NCBI RefSeq assembly: GCF_001559595.1 | Contig: NZ_LNTY01000059.1 | Location: forward strand, 124,001 to 188,000 | Direction: 5' to 3' | From: Enterovibrio coralii | Lineage (GTDB): Bacteria; Pseudomonadota; Gammaproteobacteria; Enterobacterales; Vibrionaceae | DNA: 64,000 nt | Shown here: one piece after another, positions 15,152-25,540 of the stretch | Layout of the letters: every line of letters starts with the position of its first letter | Numbering within the stretch: position 1 is the first letter of the stretch | Notes under the pieces: generated by a model | What the model was told of the DNA's origin: nothing | The model's database searches: none | What the model saw: the letters and a program-made list of their open reading frames with translations, nothing else | Program-made: the position numbers and the translations under genes

Positions 15152-15410
15152 GTGGAAACTCCTGTAAAACGAAACGTCCTGTTTTTATCACTCAGTCGAG
15201 AGCATGAAGAGCCATAGTAGAACACACACTTGGGCAAAGCTATGTGCTGCGCAGTCAATGTGATGTGAGCCCATTTCCGCCGCGCAATGCCAGCTAAATA
15301 GGGTTTTTCCCGAACAGTTAGAATCTGAGTGAATTCTCTTAGTTGGAACAAGTGGGTAAACAAGTTGCACATACACTGTCAAAAGGCCGGAAGCAGTATT
15401 GGGAGGCGAC

Positions 15411-15740
15411 ATGGTGTTGATGTGGAGTGATGCCTTGTGGGGCATTGCATGGGGAATGTGGCTCGCGTTCTATTTAGACAGGGTTTACCTCAAACAGGTC
15501 ACGCTTATCAAGTTAGGTGTGTTTGTGTTTTGGGGGCGAAGCTTTAAAGCGAACAACATGCTGGCGACTGCTCTCAACATTCTTTTGCTTTCTGGCTTTC
15601 TGTTTTTGGCTTCTGCCGTGATTGGAAACTTTGTGTCGGCATGGATTGAATTCGTGGTCGGTTGGTTTATCGGGCAAGGCTGTTACACGTTTTTGTTTTC
15701 ATCTTCCAAACAATCAGTGCCTGATCGCCAAGGTGAGTAA
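15411..15740 (+). CDS. Small inner-membrane protein, unknown function
   Basis: About 109 residues from MVLMWSDAL; GGGAGG six bases before this ATG decides the start. Three hydrophobic stretches are visible (about 5-22, 55-75, 78-100), the last reading EFVVGWFIGQGCYTFLF. The family is not recognised. It lies upstream of hdfR on the same strand with a 160-bp gap and divergent from the aminotransferase. Confidence 0.6.
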   Translation: MVLMWSDALWGIAWGMWLAFYLDRVYLKQVTLIKLGVFVFWGRSFKANNMLATALNILLLSGFLFLASAVIGNFVSAWIEFVVGWFIGQGCYTFLFSSSKQSVPDRQGE

Positions 15741-15902
15741 CTGCTCTTACTTTCAGCAGAAAACATTGTGTAGCACATGAATCCTCAGTGTCAGTTGGTC
15801 GCCTGAGCGGCAAAGTCGTTGTTTTCGCATTTTTCATCTTGACCAGAGCGAGGTTTTCCCCCATAACGCCAGTTGACGTTTTTATATTGATTTAATGCTG
15901 AT

Positions 15903-16748
15903 ATGGATACCGATCTACTACGCACTTTTTTGGAAGTGAACAAAACGCGCCACTTTGGTAAAGCAGCGACAAACCTCTACCTCACCCAATCTGCGGTAAG
16001 CTTCCGTATCCGTCAGCTTGAAATAAAACTGGGCACGCCAGTCTTTACCCGTAAGCGCGGTGACTTGCGGTTAACAGCAGCAGGCGAGCGTTTTGTCCCA
16101 TATGCAGAAACCATTTTGCAAACGTGGGGTCGTGCTCGCCAAGACGTGGCGTTAACCGGCTCTTATCAGCAGCAGCTCACAGTCGGTGCTGCATCTGTGA
16201 TTTGGGAAATGGAAAGCTCGAACGAATGGCTCGAGGAAGTACAAACCGCCAAGCCTGAATGGGCATTGAGAACAGAGTCGCTCAGCCGCCAGCAAATCTC
16301 GAATGCGCTGATCGAGAAAATGGTCGATGTGGTCCTGACCAGTGAGCCGCCAAAACTTGCGGATATCCAGCAGACGCGTTTAAGCCACTATGAGCTGGTG
16401 CTGGTGTCTAACCTGCCAGATCAGGACATGGAATCCATTGCAGACCTTCCGCTGGTTTATCTGGATTGGGGCACGCGCTTTGGTGTTGAACACAGCCGTA
16501 TTCCTGCACTTCAACGCACACCCGTTTTACACAGCCACGGTTCACAAGCCGCGCTGCGTTTTCTGCTAAATCGTGGCGGTGTTGGCTTCTTGCCTTCCAC
16601 TGTAGCACAGCCTTGGATTGATGCGGGCGAGCTGCATATTGTTAAAGACAGTCCAGCAATGGCGAATGAACTTTATATGGTTTGGCTGTCTACCAATGAT
16701 AAGCACGAAGATATTGAAGATCTGGTAACGAATTTAGTCGAACAATAA
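15903..16748 (+). CDS. hdfR: LysR-type regulator HdfR
   Basis: 281 residues. The first 70 residues match E. coli HdfR closely from memory (MDTDLLRTFLEV, TRHFGKAA, LYLTQSAVSFRIRQLE), giving the winged HTH; the rest is the effector-binding domain. In E. coli HdfR represses the flagellar master operon flhDC; Vibrios lack flhDC, so the targets here must differ. The gene is monocistronic, with a terminator directly after. Confidence 0.8.
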   Translation: MDTDLLRTFLEVNKTRHFGKAATNLYLTQSAVSFRIRQLEIKLGTPVFTRKRGDLRLTAAGERFVPYAETILQTWGRARQDVALTGSYQQQLTVGAASVIWEMESSNEWLEEVQTAKPEWALRTESLSRQQISNALIEKMVDVVLTSEPPKLADIQQTRLSHYELVLVSNLPDQDMESIADLPLVYLDWGTRFGVEHSRIPALQRTPVLHSHGSQAALRFLLNRGGVGFLPSTVAQPWIDAGELHIVKDSPAMANELYMVWLSTNDKHEDIEDLVTNLVEQ

Positions 16749-17049
16749 ATACGGCAAATAGTTTTCATTGAGAAAGGCACCCATCGCGGTGTCTTTTTTT
16801 ATTTTTATCGATTTTGTTTTTCAGCGTGTAACACTGACTAAAAAGCATAGAAAATAAACAAAGATTCGTATTTTCATGAGGTTAGATAAAACCAATTTTT
16901 GACGTTAATGACAATTAATTGGCGGTCAGTAAATGTAGGCAAGTTGCACAGTTTTATTTTGCAAGAGTGGTTGTTTTTTTTGATCTAAGTCTCATAATGG
17001 GCGCGATTTTTTAAGACCTCCTTTTGAATTAGCAAGGCTTGCTACGTAA
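16749..17049. other. Intergenic region between hdfR and the chemoreceptor gene
   Basis: Holds the hdfR terminator, then an A/T-rich stretch expected to carry the chemoreceptor promoter. A possible -10 element CATAAT lies at 16993-16998. No sigma-28 consensus was recognised. Confidence 0.45.
16773..16801 (+). terminator. Rho-independent terminator after hdfR
   Basis: GGCACC / GGTGTC stem with a short loop, then seven T. Confidence 0.8.
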
Positions 17050-18674
17050 ATGTCACTGAAAAATATTTCTATTCGATACCAAATATTGATCCCTATTATC
17101 ATGTTGGTTGTTGCCACGTTCTCGGTACTTGTTTTTGCCAAGTTTGAGGTGGAATCAGCGATTTCTTCTATCAGCAGTACCGCGCGTCAGGCCGCAGGTG
17201 ACAAAGACAAAATCACCAAATTGGCAGACTTAGCATGGGCCATGCGCGTTGAGGCAATCTACGGCATTTACGACGAGCAGCGTGCGAAAGACATGGACGC
17301 AAACGTGGCGAAACTCAGCCGCGAAGCCATGGCAATCACACGTGACCTTTCTCAAACAGGTGTTCTTCGCGATTTGTCGATGCGCATCGAAACCAGTGTA
17401 AGTGATTACTCACGTTATACCCAGACACAAGCGAAACCCACCATTCTGTCTTACTTCAATGATGAGATTGGTGTGACGCGCTACAACGTGATGGTAAGCG
17501 AGTATCGCGCAAAAGGTGCGGAAATGATGGAAGACATCAACGCACTGTCTGCGTTTATCAACCCATTGGTAGATAAAGACCTTCAAGCGTCTGATGCAGA
17601 AGCTGACCAAATGATCGTGACGGCTGGTCTGGCACTGTCAGGTGCAATGCTGGCCGCATTGATTTTTGGCTGGTGGATGTCTGGTGTGATTGTGAAGCCT
17701 TTGCAAGAGCTGCAAGACGTAATGCGCAAGCTGGCGGGCGGTGATTTGAACGTGAAAGCGTCTGATGAAGCACCAACGAGCTTGCTCGTTTGGGCCGTGA
17801 TGCGAACCAAACCATTGGCCAACTACGCAGCACCGTCAGCACGCTTTGCAGCATCAGTGATGAAGTGGCGGCAGCCTCGACAGAGTTGGCGACAGTGATG
17901 ACGCAATCGGCAGCGAATGCGCAGCAAGAGCAAGGCGAAATCGAGCAAGTGGCGTCGGCAGTGACAGAGCTATCAAGCACGGCGAACAACGTGTCTGACA
18001 ATGCGGTTAACGCTGACCACGCCGCGCGTCAAACGGACGATTTGGCTTCTCAAGGTCTGGCTATCTTCTCGCAAAGCTCACAAGCTGCGCACCAAATGGC
18101 CGAGTCGATTGAGAACACCGCAAGCGTTGTAACAACGCTGCAAGAACAATCTCAGCGCATCAGCCATGTGGTTGAAGTGATCCGCGGTATTTCAGAGCAA
18201 ACCAACTTGCTGGCACTGAACGCAGCGATTGAAGCGGCACGTGCCGGTCAATCTGGCCGTGGCTTTGCGGTCGTTGCCGACGAAGTTCGCATGCTTGCAG
18301 CGCGCACAGAGTCATCAACGAAAGAAATCCAGCAAATCATCGAAGGTCTGCAAGTACAAGCGGCACAAGCAGGTGACAGCATGGGTACCTGCATGGATGT
18401 GCTGGCGCGCACTCAAGAGCTAAGTTCACAAGCGAATGATGCGCTGAATGGTATCACTCAATCTGTGGCGCAAATTACCGACATGAACACCTTGGTGGCA
18501 ACGGCGGCGGAACAGCAATCAGCGGTCACGCAAGACATCAACCGTAACATCACCAACGTATCTGAAATCATTTCGCAGAACGTGGCGGGCATCAGCCAAA
18601 GTGCACAGGCGAGCCAAGAGCTGTCTCAGCTTGCCGAGAGCCAGAAACAAGAGCTGGGCTTCTTCCGCCTCTAA
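17050..18674 (+). CDS. Methyl-accepting chemotaxis protein, frame broken near 17770
   Basis: Joined across one missing base the protein has 541 residues. Layout: TM1 (about 10-29), a helical periplasmic sensor of the four-helix-bundle type (30-190), TM2 (about 192-215), HAMP (KPLQELQDVMRKLAGGDLNV) and a long signalling domain with the conserved hairpin tip EVIRGISEQTNLLALNAAIE. The first frame runs to 17898 and the second from 17790, overlapping in sequence; HAMP continues from SDE in frame one into a TNEL-like segment in the next frame, so the break is inside one gene. It senses an unknown ligand and signals through CheA/CheW. Confidence 0.87.
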
Positions 18675-18693
18675 TTGTTTGTTTTAAAACAGT

Positions 18694-18720
18694 AAAAGCC
18701 GTCTTCGCGACGGCTTTTTT
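18694..18720. terminator. Bidirectional terminator between the chemoreceptor and LysR genes
   Basis: AAAAGCCGTC / GACGGCTTTTTT stem with T-run, placed between two convergent genes. Confidence 0.85.
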
Positions 18721-18738
18721 GTTGCTCGTAAACGGGGA

Positions 18739-19626
18739 TTAAGCCTCTGAAACTGCTTGGTGAATCAGTGCTAATACCTTGTCGTACCGGTGGGGTAGGC
18801 TGCGATGCTTTTTCTGTGAAAGAAACAGGGATTGAGATATAGGCTGGGCCAATGAAAGCTGTTTGAGCTTTTCTGGTTGCTCAAAACGGTCAATCACACT
18901 TGATGGCAACACAGTAAATCCCAGTCCTTTAGAGACAGGTAATAAGATCTGTGCGAGCTGGTTGATGTAACCACGATGGGTGAGTGTTTCTATGCCTTGG
19001 TAATCTTCTGCAAAGTTTCTTCCCAGCACCAAATCTGCGTAATGCTTTCCATCCGGATGGAAAATCATCCCAAGCTCTGCCAACGACGCCAGAATGTCCT
19101 CGCCAACTGAGAAGGAAGACGGAACGACAACGGCTAAGTGTTCCTGACCAATTTCTTTCTCTTCGATGCCTTGGTGCTCGATACGCTGTGTGCTGATCCC
19201 CAAATCTATCTCATTGTTCATCAACATTTCACGAATGCGTCCGACAGGTGCCGCCTCAAGCGAGACAGATAAACCGGGATGTTGGCTTTGTAGATCCAGC
19301 AGCATGGGATACAGCGTCATTGCCATCGTGCCGGAGCAAGCAATTTTAAGGGCACCATGATAGGCATCATCGGCTTTCAGTTTTTCGACAAAGTCCTGGT
19401 GTTGAAGCTTTTGAGTGGCGATAAAGTCCGCGAGCATTGAGCCAGCATGGGTCAACTCGAACTGTTTCCCTTCCCGATAAATCAGACTTTCACCCAGCTC
19501 TTCCTCCAGCTTTCGAACATGCTGACTGACACCGGGTTGCGTCATAAATAGCTGATTGGCCGTTTTAGTAAAACTGCGTGTTTTGACGAGATGCTCGAAG
19601 GTGGTGAGCCATTTAGGGTTAAGCAT
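18739..19626 (-). CDS. LysR-type transcriptional regulator
   Basis: 295 residues. N-terminal HTH with FTKTANQLFMTQPGVSQHVRKLE at about 19-41, followed by a LysR substrate-binding domain. It is divergent from the glyoxalase-family gene with about 105 bp between the starts, the usual setting for a LysR regulator controlling its neighbour. The inducer is unknown. Confidence 0.82.
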   Translation of the reverse strand: MLNPKWLTTFEHLVKTRSFTKTANQLFMTQPGVSQHVRKLEEELGESLIYREGKQFELTHAGSMLADFIATQKLQHQDFVEKLKADDAYHGALKIACSGTMAMTLYPMLLDLQSQHPGLSVSLEAAPVGRIREMLMNNEIDLGISTQRIEHQGIEEKEIGQEHLAVVVPSSFSVGEDILASLAELGMIFHPDGKHYADLVLGRNFAEDYQGIETLTHRGYINQLAQILLPVSKGLGFTVLPSSVIDRFEQPEKLKQLSLAQPISQSLFLSQKKHRSLPHRYDKVLALIHQAVSEA

Positions 19627-19731
19627 ATCAATCCATAAAATTGAATTATTAATTTAATAATAATCGATAATTTTTCAGGTTGAAAGCGAGGGACTAGACT
19701 GAGCACATTCACATTGAGAGAGGACATCGTC

Positions 19732-20235
19732 ATGAACACACCTTACCCACGTAATTTCAGCCACATTGGTATTTCAGTGCCAGACTTGGAAACAGCCGTT
19801 AAGTTCTATACCGAAGTACTTGGTTGGTACCTCATCATGGAGCCAACAGAAATTGTTGAAGATGACAGTGCGATTGGCGAAATGTGTACAGACGTCTTTG
19901 GCGAAGGATGGGAGCGTTTTCGTATCGCGCACTTGTCTACCGGTGATCGCATTGGTGTTGAGTTGTTTGAGTTTAAAAATCAGGAAAACCCTGAGAACAA
20001 CTTTGAATACTGGAAGACGGGCATTTTCCACTTCTGTGTGCAGGATCCTGATGTAGAAGGACTGGCTGAGAAAATCGTTGCTGCTGGCGGTAAGAAACGC
20101 ATGAAAGCCCCTCGCTTCTATTACCCAGGTGAGAAGCCTTACCGCATGATTTATATGGAAGATCCGTTCGGAAACATCCTTGAGATCTACTCGCACAGCT
20201 ATGAATTACATTACGCCGCGGGTGCATACAAATAA
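19732..20235 (+). CDS. VOC-family dioxygenase/lyase (glyoxalase-like)
   Basis: About 167 residues from MNTPYPRNF; GAGAGGA before this ATG makes it better than the start six codons upstream. The vicinal oxygen chelate fold is clear: FSHIGISVPDLETAVKFY at the start with the first metal His, FHFC in the middle, and YMEDPFGNILEIYSHSY at the end with the metal Glu. The family includes lactoylglutathione lyases, ring-cleavage dioxygenases and fosfomycin-type enzymes. The substrate is unknown; the divergent LysR gene suggests inducible catabolism or detoxification. Confidence 0.78.
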   Translation: MNTPYPRNFSHIGISVPDLETAVKFYTEVLGWYLIMEPTEIVEDDSAIGEMCTDVFGEGWERFRIAHLSTGDRIGVELFEFKNQENPENNFEYWKTGIFHFCVQDPDVEGLAEKIVAAGGKKRMKAPRFYYPGEKPYRMIYMEDPFGNILEIYSHSYELHYAAGAYK

Positions 20236-20372
20236 TCGACGCAGATGCCGGGTAAAAAAGCCCGGCATCGCTACAAGATGATGTTAGCTTTGTTGGACTG
20301 ACAATCAGCCTTCATCTTGATTAAAAAAACCACAACGTTAGTCGTTGCATTTTCCTCGTCTTGCTTTATATT

Positions 20373-20391
20373 GATAATAATTCTCATTATC
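20373..20391. promoter_or_regulatory. Fur box upstream of the metal exporter gene
   Basis: The 19-bp sequence GATAATAATTCTCATTATC closely fits the Fur consensus GATAATGATAATCATTATC (three mismatches by eye) and lies 14 bp before the ATG. Control by Fur, or by the manganese-sensing Fur homologue Mur, is inferred. Confidence 0.75.
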
Positions 20392-20404
20392 ATAAAGTGA
20401 AAGT

Positions 20405-21594
20405 ATGACTGAGTTCCTTGCTAGAATTCTTGCACCAGCCGCTAAAGGTCAACGTTTTAAGCCGCGTTTTCATCGGCTCGTTGCGCCTGCAATTCTTTTG
20501 GCTCTTGTCGTCGCCGAGCTACCCGCGATGTTGTACTGCCCACTTTATCAGATGCATTTTGGCAAGTGGCGGCGTATGTGGCTGTGACATTGGCTTTGTT
20601 CCACTTCCTTGCCGAAAAATTTGACCGTAACGGTGCGCTGTTAAACACCTTAATGCGCCACAAAAACCTGCAAGTGCTTTTTGCTTCCTTCATGGGCGCC
20701 TTGCCCGGTTGTGGTGGTGCGATTGTGGTGATCACCCAGTTCGTGCGAGGCAATCTGAGCTTTGGCAGTGTGGTTGCGGTACTGACCGCTACTATGGGTG
20801 ATGCAGCGTTTTTGCTGCTGGCAACCAAGCCTCAAGATGGCGTGTTTATGCTGGTGCTTGGCTTCTTTGTTGGCTTGGTTTCTGGACGTGTGGTCGATGC
20901 TTTGCATGGTGACAGCTTCCTTCGACCAAAGGCAAAACAACAGGAAAACAAAGCGGCATGCAAGCAGGACTATAAAAAGCCGTACATCAGCGCGCAAGGC
21001 CGATTCTGGCAATGGGCGGTGGTGCCTGCTTTAGCAGTGGCATTGATTGGCTCGTTCCAAATGGATGTGGACACTGTCTTTAGTCTCCCTGCGGGAACGA
21101 CAGAGAGCATCGGTGCGGCGTTAGCGATTTTGTCCGTGACATTTTGGGCTATGCAACGTGAAGCGAACACTTATGAGTCCGTGGTGGGTGAGGATCCAAA
21201 GTGCCAGCATGCACATCTGTTTCAGCGCGTGGCACAAGACACCAACTTTGTTACTGTTTGGGTCATTGCTGCGTTTCTGGCCTTCGAGTTAACGATTATG
21301 GTCTTTCATATCGATTTGGCAGGTGTGTTTGGACACTGGGCTCCGATGATGCCGTTGCTTGGCGTCCTTGTTGGCTTGTTGCCGGGGTGCGGGCCACAGA
21401 TTCTGGTTACTAGCTTATATATAAGTGGAGCGGTGCCAATGTCCGCGCAAATAGGCAATGCGATCTCCAACGATGGTGATGCCTTGTTCCCCGCGATTGC
21501 GCTTGCACCCAAAGCCGCTTTGGTAGCGACCGTGTATTCCACCATTCCGGCACTGCTTTTTGCATACAGTTACTATTTCTTGGTGGAGATGTAA
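20405..21594 (+). CDS. Putative manganese/heavy-metal exporter (ArsP_2, MneA-like), frame broken near 20515
   Basis: Joined across one missing base it has about 396 residues and around ten TM segments. Two internally repeated signature motifs, GALPGCGGAIVVITQF and GLLPGCGPQILVTSLY, mark the ArsP_2-type exporter family, annotated in Vibrios as a putative manganese transporter. The first frame (20405-20587) carries the N-terminus (AILLALVVAELP), and the second is open well upstream of its GTG (reading VVLPTLSDAFWQV), so the split is a frameshift rather than two genes. A His/Cys-poor charged loop lies near residues 165-185. A Fur box overlaps the promoter. Substrate is inferred from family annotation only. 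Confidence 0.75.
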
Positions 21595-21953
21595 GGGTAA
21601 TTTCCGCATTTCCGAACAGCTTATGTTTTTAAAGGGGAAAATATTCCCCTTTTTCTTTTCAAATTTGCCTCTGAAAACGCGTTTTGCTCGTGTGAAAAAT
21701 GCCCAAATTGATTAACAAATAGTCTCTTCAGAAAATCTTCGCTTTTCTCGATGGTTGCTTTTTGAGCGAAAAGATTTCACAAATGTTTCTCACTCTTTTT
21801 CTAAATGTATATTTCACTGCTTTAAAGTGTGATCTTGACCAGATGTGCTGCCAATTTCCCCAAAAAAAGAATATATAATTTCGTAAAACCGCTGTTAATC
21901 TCCCTGCGGATTAAATGTGACAAGAAAGTAAATCTTGAAAAGGAGTATTCACG
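21595..21953. other. Intergenic region before the dicarboxylate symporter
   Basis: Contains the exporter terminator, then about 290 bp of A/T-rich sequence with the symporter promoter. A GGAG ribosome site precedes the ATG at 21954. No operator was recognised. Confidence 0.45.
21631..21656 (+). terminator. Rho-independent terminator after the metal exporter gene
   Basis: AAAGGGGAA / TTCCCCTTT stem followed by further T. Confidence 0.85.
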
Positions 21954-23262
21954 ATGAATGCGGAAACAAAAAAAATGTCCCTGACGACACGTGTTTTAGT
22001 GGGCATGATTTTAGGTATTGTGACCGGATTTGTAATTCGATTGCTGTTCTCGGAAGACGGCTTCGTTAACGAATACATCGTCAATGGCCTGTTTGATGTT
22101 GGCGGCCAGATTTTCGTTGCTAGCTTGAAAATGCTGGTTGTGCCTCTCGTTTTTTCTCCCTTGTTTGTGGCACAAGCTCGCTGAAAGACATTGCAACGCT
22201 GGGTCGTCTTGGCAGCAAAACCTTGCTGTTTTATTTGGGAACCACGGCACTCGCGATCACGCTAGCATGAGTCTGGCACTGTTGTTTGGCCCGGGTAAAG
22301 GCGCAGACCTTTCTGCGGCGTCAACCTTTACCGCGGCAGAAGCCCCAACGCTGGGACAAGTTATCGTAGACATGTTCCCGACCAACCCAATCAGCTCAAT
22401 GGCTGAAGGCAACACACTTCAAATCATCATTTTTGCACTGTTGTTCGGTATTGCAATCAGTGCGTCAGGTCAACCGGGTGAGCGTGTTGCGGCATTCTTC
22501 CGCGACTTGAACGAAGTGATCCTGAAGTTGGTTGCACTTTTGATGAACCTTGCGCCATACGGTGTGTTCTGTTTGATGGCGAAACTGTTCACCTCTCTGG
22601 GTCTCGGTGCCATTGTTAGCCTAGCGGAATATTTCTTCGTCTTGGCGGGTGGTCTGGTGCTGCACGCGCTGGTGACTTACAGCACGCTGTTGAAAGTGTT
22701 CAGTGGGCTTAGCCCAATTACCTTCCTGAAGAAGATGGAAGACGCAATCATGTTTGCGTTCTCTACCGCATCTTCAAATGCAACCATCCCTGTGTCGATG
22801 GAAACCACGACTCGCCGTATGGGTGCAGATAACAAGATTGCGTCATTCACCATCCCATTGGGTGCGACCATCAACATGGATGGTACTGCGATGATGCAAG
22901 GTGTTGCGACCATTTTTATCTCCCAGGCGTTTAACGTTGACCTGACGATGATGGATTACGTGACCGTTATCTTGACAGCCACACTGGCATCTATCGGTAC
23001 CGCGGGTGTTCCAGGTGTGGGTCTGGTTATGCTGGCGATGGTATTGAACCAAGTTGGTCTGCCATTGGAAGGTATCGCACTGATCATGGGTGTTGACCGT
23101 TTGTTGGATATGATTCGTACCGCCGTAAACATCACGGGTGACTGTGCCGTGACGTGTATTGTTGCGAAAAGCGAAGGTGCGTTGGACGAGAAGCGTTTCA
23201 ATGACATGCATGCTGCGGATGAAGACGAGAAAATCGTGTTCAAACCGTCTACCCAAGCGTAA
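21954..23262 (+). CDS. Na+/H+:dicarboxylate symporter (DAACS family), two frame breaks
   Basis: Restoring one base near 22155 and one near 22265 gives about 436 residues. It takes up C4-dicarboxylates or glutamate/aspartate with Na+ or H+. Signatures: serine-rich FSTASSNATIPVSMETT (hairpin loop), GATINMDGTAMMQGVA (TM7 NMDGT motif) and GVDRLLDMIRTAVNITGD (substrate-binding TM8). Between the breaks the third frame reads a normal family segment (GTSSLKDIATLGR). Ribosome site AAGGAG fits the start. Two one-base losses within 120 bp in an otherwise conserved gene point to sequence error. Confidence 0.87.
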
Positions 23263-23285
23263 GGCTTTCATCACGCTAACAACAA

Positions 23286-23310
23286 AACGCCAGCAACGCT
23301 GGCGTTTTTT
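23286..23310 (+). terminator. Rho-independent terminator after the symporter gene
   Basis: AACGCCAGC-AAC-GCTGGCGTT stem followed by T. Confidence 0.9.
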
Positions 23311-23368
23311 GATCTAAGGTTTCTGCTGAACGTACCTAATTGATATTCAATAAGTAAGTGGAATTCCT

Positions 23369-24925
23369 ATGCAACGCTATCACACGCTCAGGTTGATTCT
23401 CGGCGACCAGCTCAATGCCAGCCATTCGTGGTACAAGGAAAAAGACGAGGGCGTGTTGTACCTGATGGCGGAGCTTCGCCAAGAAACGGACTATGCTAAG
23501 CATCACGTTCAGAAGGTTTGCGCTTTTTTTGCCGCCATGGCTGGGTTTGCGGATGCTTTAAAGCGTGCAGGGCATCATGTTTTCTTCCTGACACTTGATG
23601 AAACGCGCTCATACCAAGGAATAGAAGACCTTCTGTATCAACAGATTGTCGAACACCACATTGGACGGTTTGAATACCAACAGCCAGACGAGTTTCGGTT
23701 GAAACAGCAACTTGCCCAGTTCACTGAAACCGTTTCGATCCCTTGCGAGGCATTTGAGACTGAGCACTTTTTATTGCGGGATTCAGCTATCGCCGAGGAC
23801 TTCACCGCCAATAAGCATCATCTCATGGAAAGCTTTTACAGAAGGATGCGTAAACGCTTCAATATCTTAATGACAGAGGAAGGGAAGCCGGAAGGCGGTA
23901 AGTGGAATTGTGACAAAGAAAACCGCGCATCATTTAAAGCCGCAGATATTGCTAACATCCCAGAATCTCTGCTGTTTTCCAATGATGTTACCGATATCCT
24001 AGAAAGGCTGAAGCGGCATGACGTTAAGACTATTGGCAGGTCTTCACCTTCGTTACTTTGGCCGATAAACAGGCAACAATCACTCGAATTGCTCCAGTTC
24101 TTTTGTCGCTATCTGCTGCCGACGTTTGGCAAATTTCAAGATGCCATGACAGCTAACTCTCCGCACCAATGGTCGTTGTATCACTCCCGATTGGCCTTCG
24201 CCCTCAACAGCAAAATGCTGCATCCCCTGATGGTTATTCAGCACGCCATCGATGCCTATCGCGAGCCAGAGTTGAATATTTCATTGGCGCAAGTAGAGGG
24301 ATTTGTTCGCCAGATATTGGGTTGGCGAGAGTTTATTCGCGGCATTTATTGGGCAAACATGCCTGAGTATGCCTCTAAAAATGCACTCAACGCTTCTAGA
24401 CCGATACCTGACTTCTTCTGGACGGGTGACACTCAACTTAACTGCATGCACCACGCCATTACGCAGTCATTGGATTTTGCTTACGCTCATCATATTCAAA
24501 GGCTCATGATCACGGGCAACTTCGCGTTGCTCACAGGCATTCAACCAGACGATGTGGATGCGTGGTATCTCGGGATATACATAGACGCGATTGAATGGGT
24601 GGAAATGCCAAATACACGCGGGATGGCACTGTTTGCCGACGGTGGTGTGGTCGCGACCAAGCCGTATGCGGCTAGCGGAAACTATATCAATAAGATGAGC
24701 GACTACTGTGACAGTTGTGCTTACGATGTGAAAGACAAGTTGGGAGAGAATGCGTGTCCTTTCAACAGCTTGTATTGGCACTTTATGGAAACCCATCGTG
24801 CGTTAATTGCCAAAAATCCGAGGGCGGGTGTTGTTTATCGAGGGTGGGACAACAAGCCTGATGAGGAGCGCCAAGCCATTTTGGACAAGGCGCAATGGTA
24901 TCTTTCTCGACTCGATGAGCTTTAG
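23369..24925 (+). CDS. FeS-type (6-4) photolyase / bacterial cryptochrome
   Basis: 518 residues. This class repairs UV (6-4) photoproducts or acts as a blue-light receptor and binds FAD, a lumazine-type antenna and a [4Fe-4S] cluster. Four Cys at 359, 447, 450 and 463 sit at a constant offset of nine from the cluster ligands I recall for Agrobacterium PhrB (350, 438, 441, 454), which strongly supports the class. The start LRLILGDQLN is the usual N-terminus, and the FAD-binding helical domain (about 225-470) has GWREFIRGIYW and NTRGMALFADGG. It converges on a BLUF photoreceptor gene, overlapping it by a few bases. Confidence 0.9.
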   Translation: MQRYHTLRLILGDQLNASHSWYKEKDEGVLYLMAELRQETDYAKHHVQKVCAFFAAMAGFADALKRAGHHVFFLTLDETRSYQGIEDLLYQQIVEHHIGRFEYQQPDEFRLKQQLAQFTETVSIPCEAFETEHFLLRDSAIAEDFTANKHHLMESFYRRMRKRFNILMTEEGKPEGGKWNCDKENRASFKAADIANIPESLLFSNDVTDILERLKRHDVKTIGRSSPSLLWPINRQQSLELLQFFCRYLLPTFGKFQDAMTANSPHQWSLYHSRLAFALNSKMLHPLMVIQHAIDAYREPELNISLAQVEGFVRQILGWREFIRGIYWANMPEYASKNALNASRPIPDFFWTGDTQLNCMHHAITQSLDFAYAHHIQRLMITGNFALLTGIQPDDVDAWYLGIYIDAIEWVEMPNTRGMALFADGGVVATKPYAASGNYINKMSDYCDSCAYDVKDKLGENACPFNSLYWHFMETHRALIAKNPRAGVVYRGWDNKPDEERQAILDKAQWYLSRLDEL

Positions 24926-25311
24926 AGCAGGTCGTTTTTGAAGTCTTTCAGCAATTGATAGACCGACATCTTGTTGTATTTGATATCGGACAGCGGCCTG
25001 TTCTTCAGCTCTTCGCTTTTATCGGGGTTACACATGCCCATCGCCCAAAACGGAAAGAACCGTTTATCGATCCTTTCTTTTAAAATTGCTTCGACCCCGT
25101 CATGTCGTGGATCTGTTTTGATGTGTTTGAACGTTTCTTCGACATCTTCATCTTCGCCTTCGATGACCTGAATAAACTCTCGGTTCTTATACAACAGCAA
25201 ACCGGTGACGTTCTTCTTTTTGTTATTGATGCGGCACTGCAAGAGCAAAGACTTTAATGACTCTTTATCAAAGTCTGTTGTCGCCTGGCTGGTGTAAACG
25301 ATCGCGATCAT
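24922..25311 (-). CDS. BLUF-domain blue-light sensor protein
   Basis: 129 residues, a single BLUF domain with a short C-terminal extension. The flavin-binding residues are all present: Y6, N30, Q48, W89 and M91, at a constant offset of 15 from AppA Y21, N45, Q63, W104 and M106. There is no fused output domain, so it probably signals by binding a partner. Its stop overlaps the end of the photolyase gene in a convergent arrangement, linking light sensing with light-driven repair. Confidence 0.9.
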   Translation of the reverse strand: MIAIVYTSQATTDFDKESLKSLLLQCRINNKKKNVTGLLLYKNREFIQVIEGEDEDVEETFKHIKTDPRHDGVEAILKERIDKRFFPFWAMGMCNPDKSEELKNRPLSDIKYNKMSVYQLLKDFKNDLL

Positions 25312-25540
25312 TGTTGGTACACCCCTGAATGTTCTTCAAACAGTTTTCACGGAATAGAAGGTTAAAGTGGTTAATTTTTGTTTAAAAGAAGTTTAGCAGC
25401 TCAGGAGATTTGCGTAATTGATTGTTATAAACAGATATTTTTGTTTTACGCACTAAACAAAAGGTCGCATATTATAAGGTCTTTTTAGCACCTGATAGTG
25501 CTTATTTTGTAATACCTCAAAGGAAAATGGAGTTGTCGTT

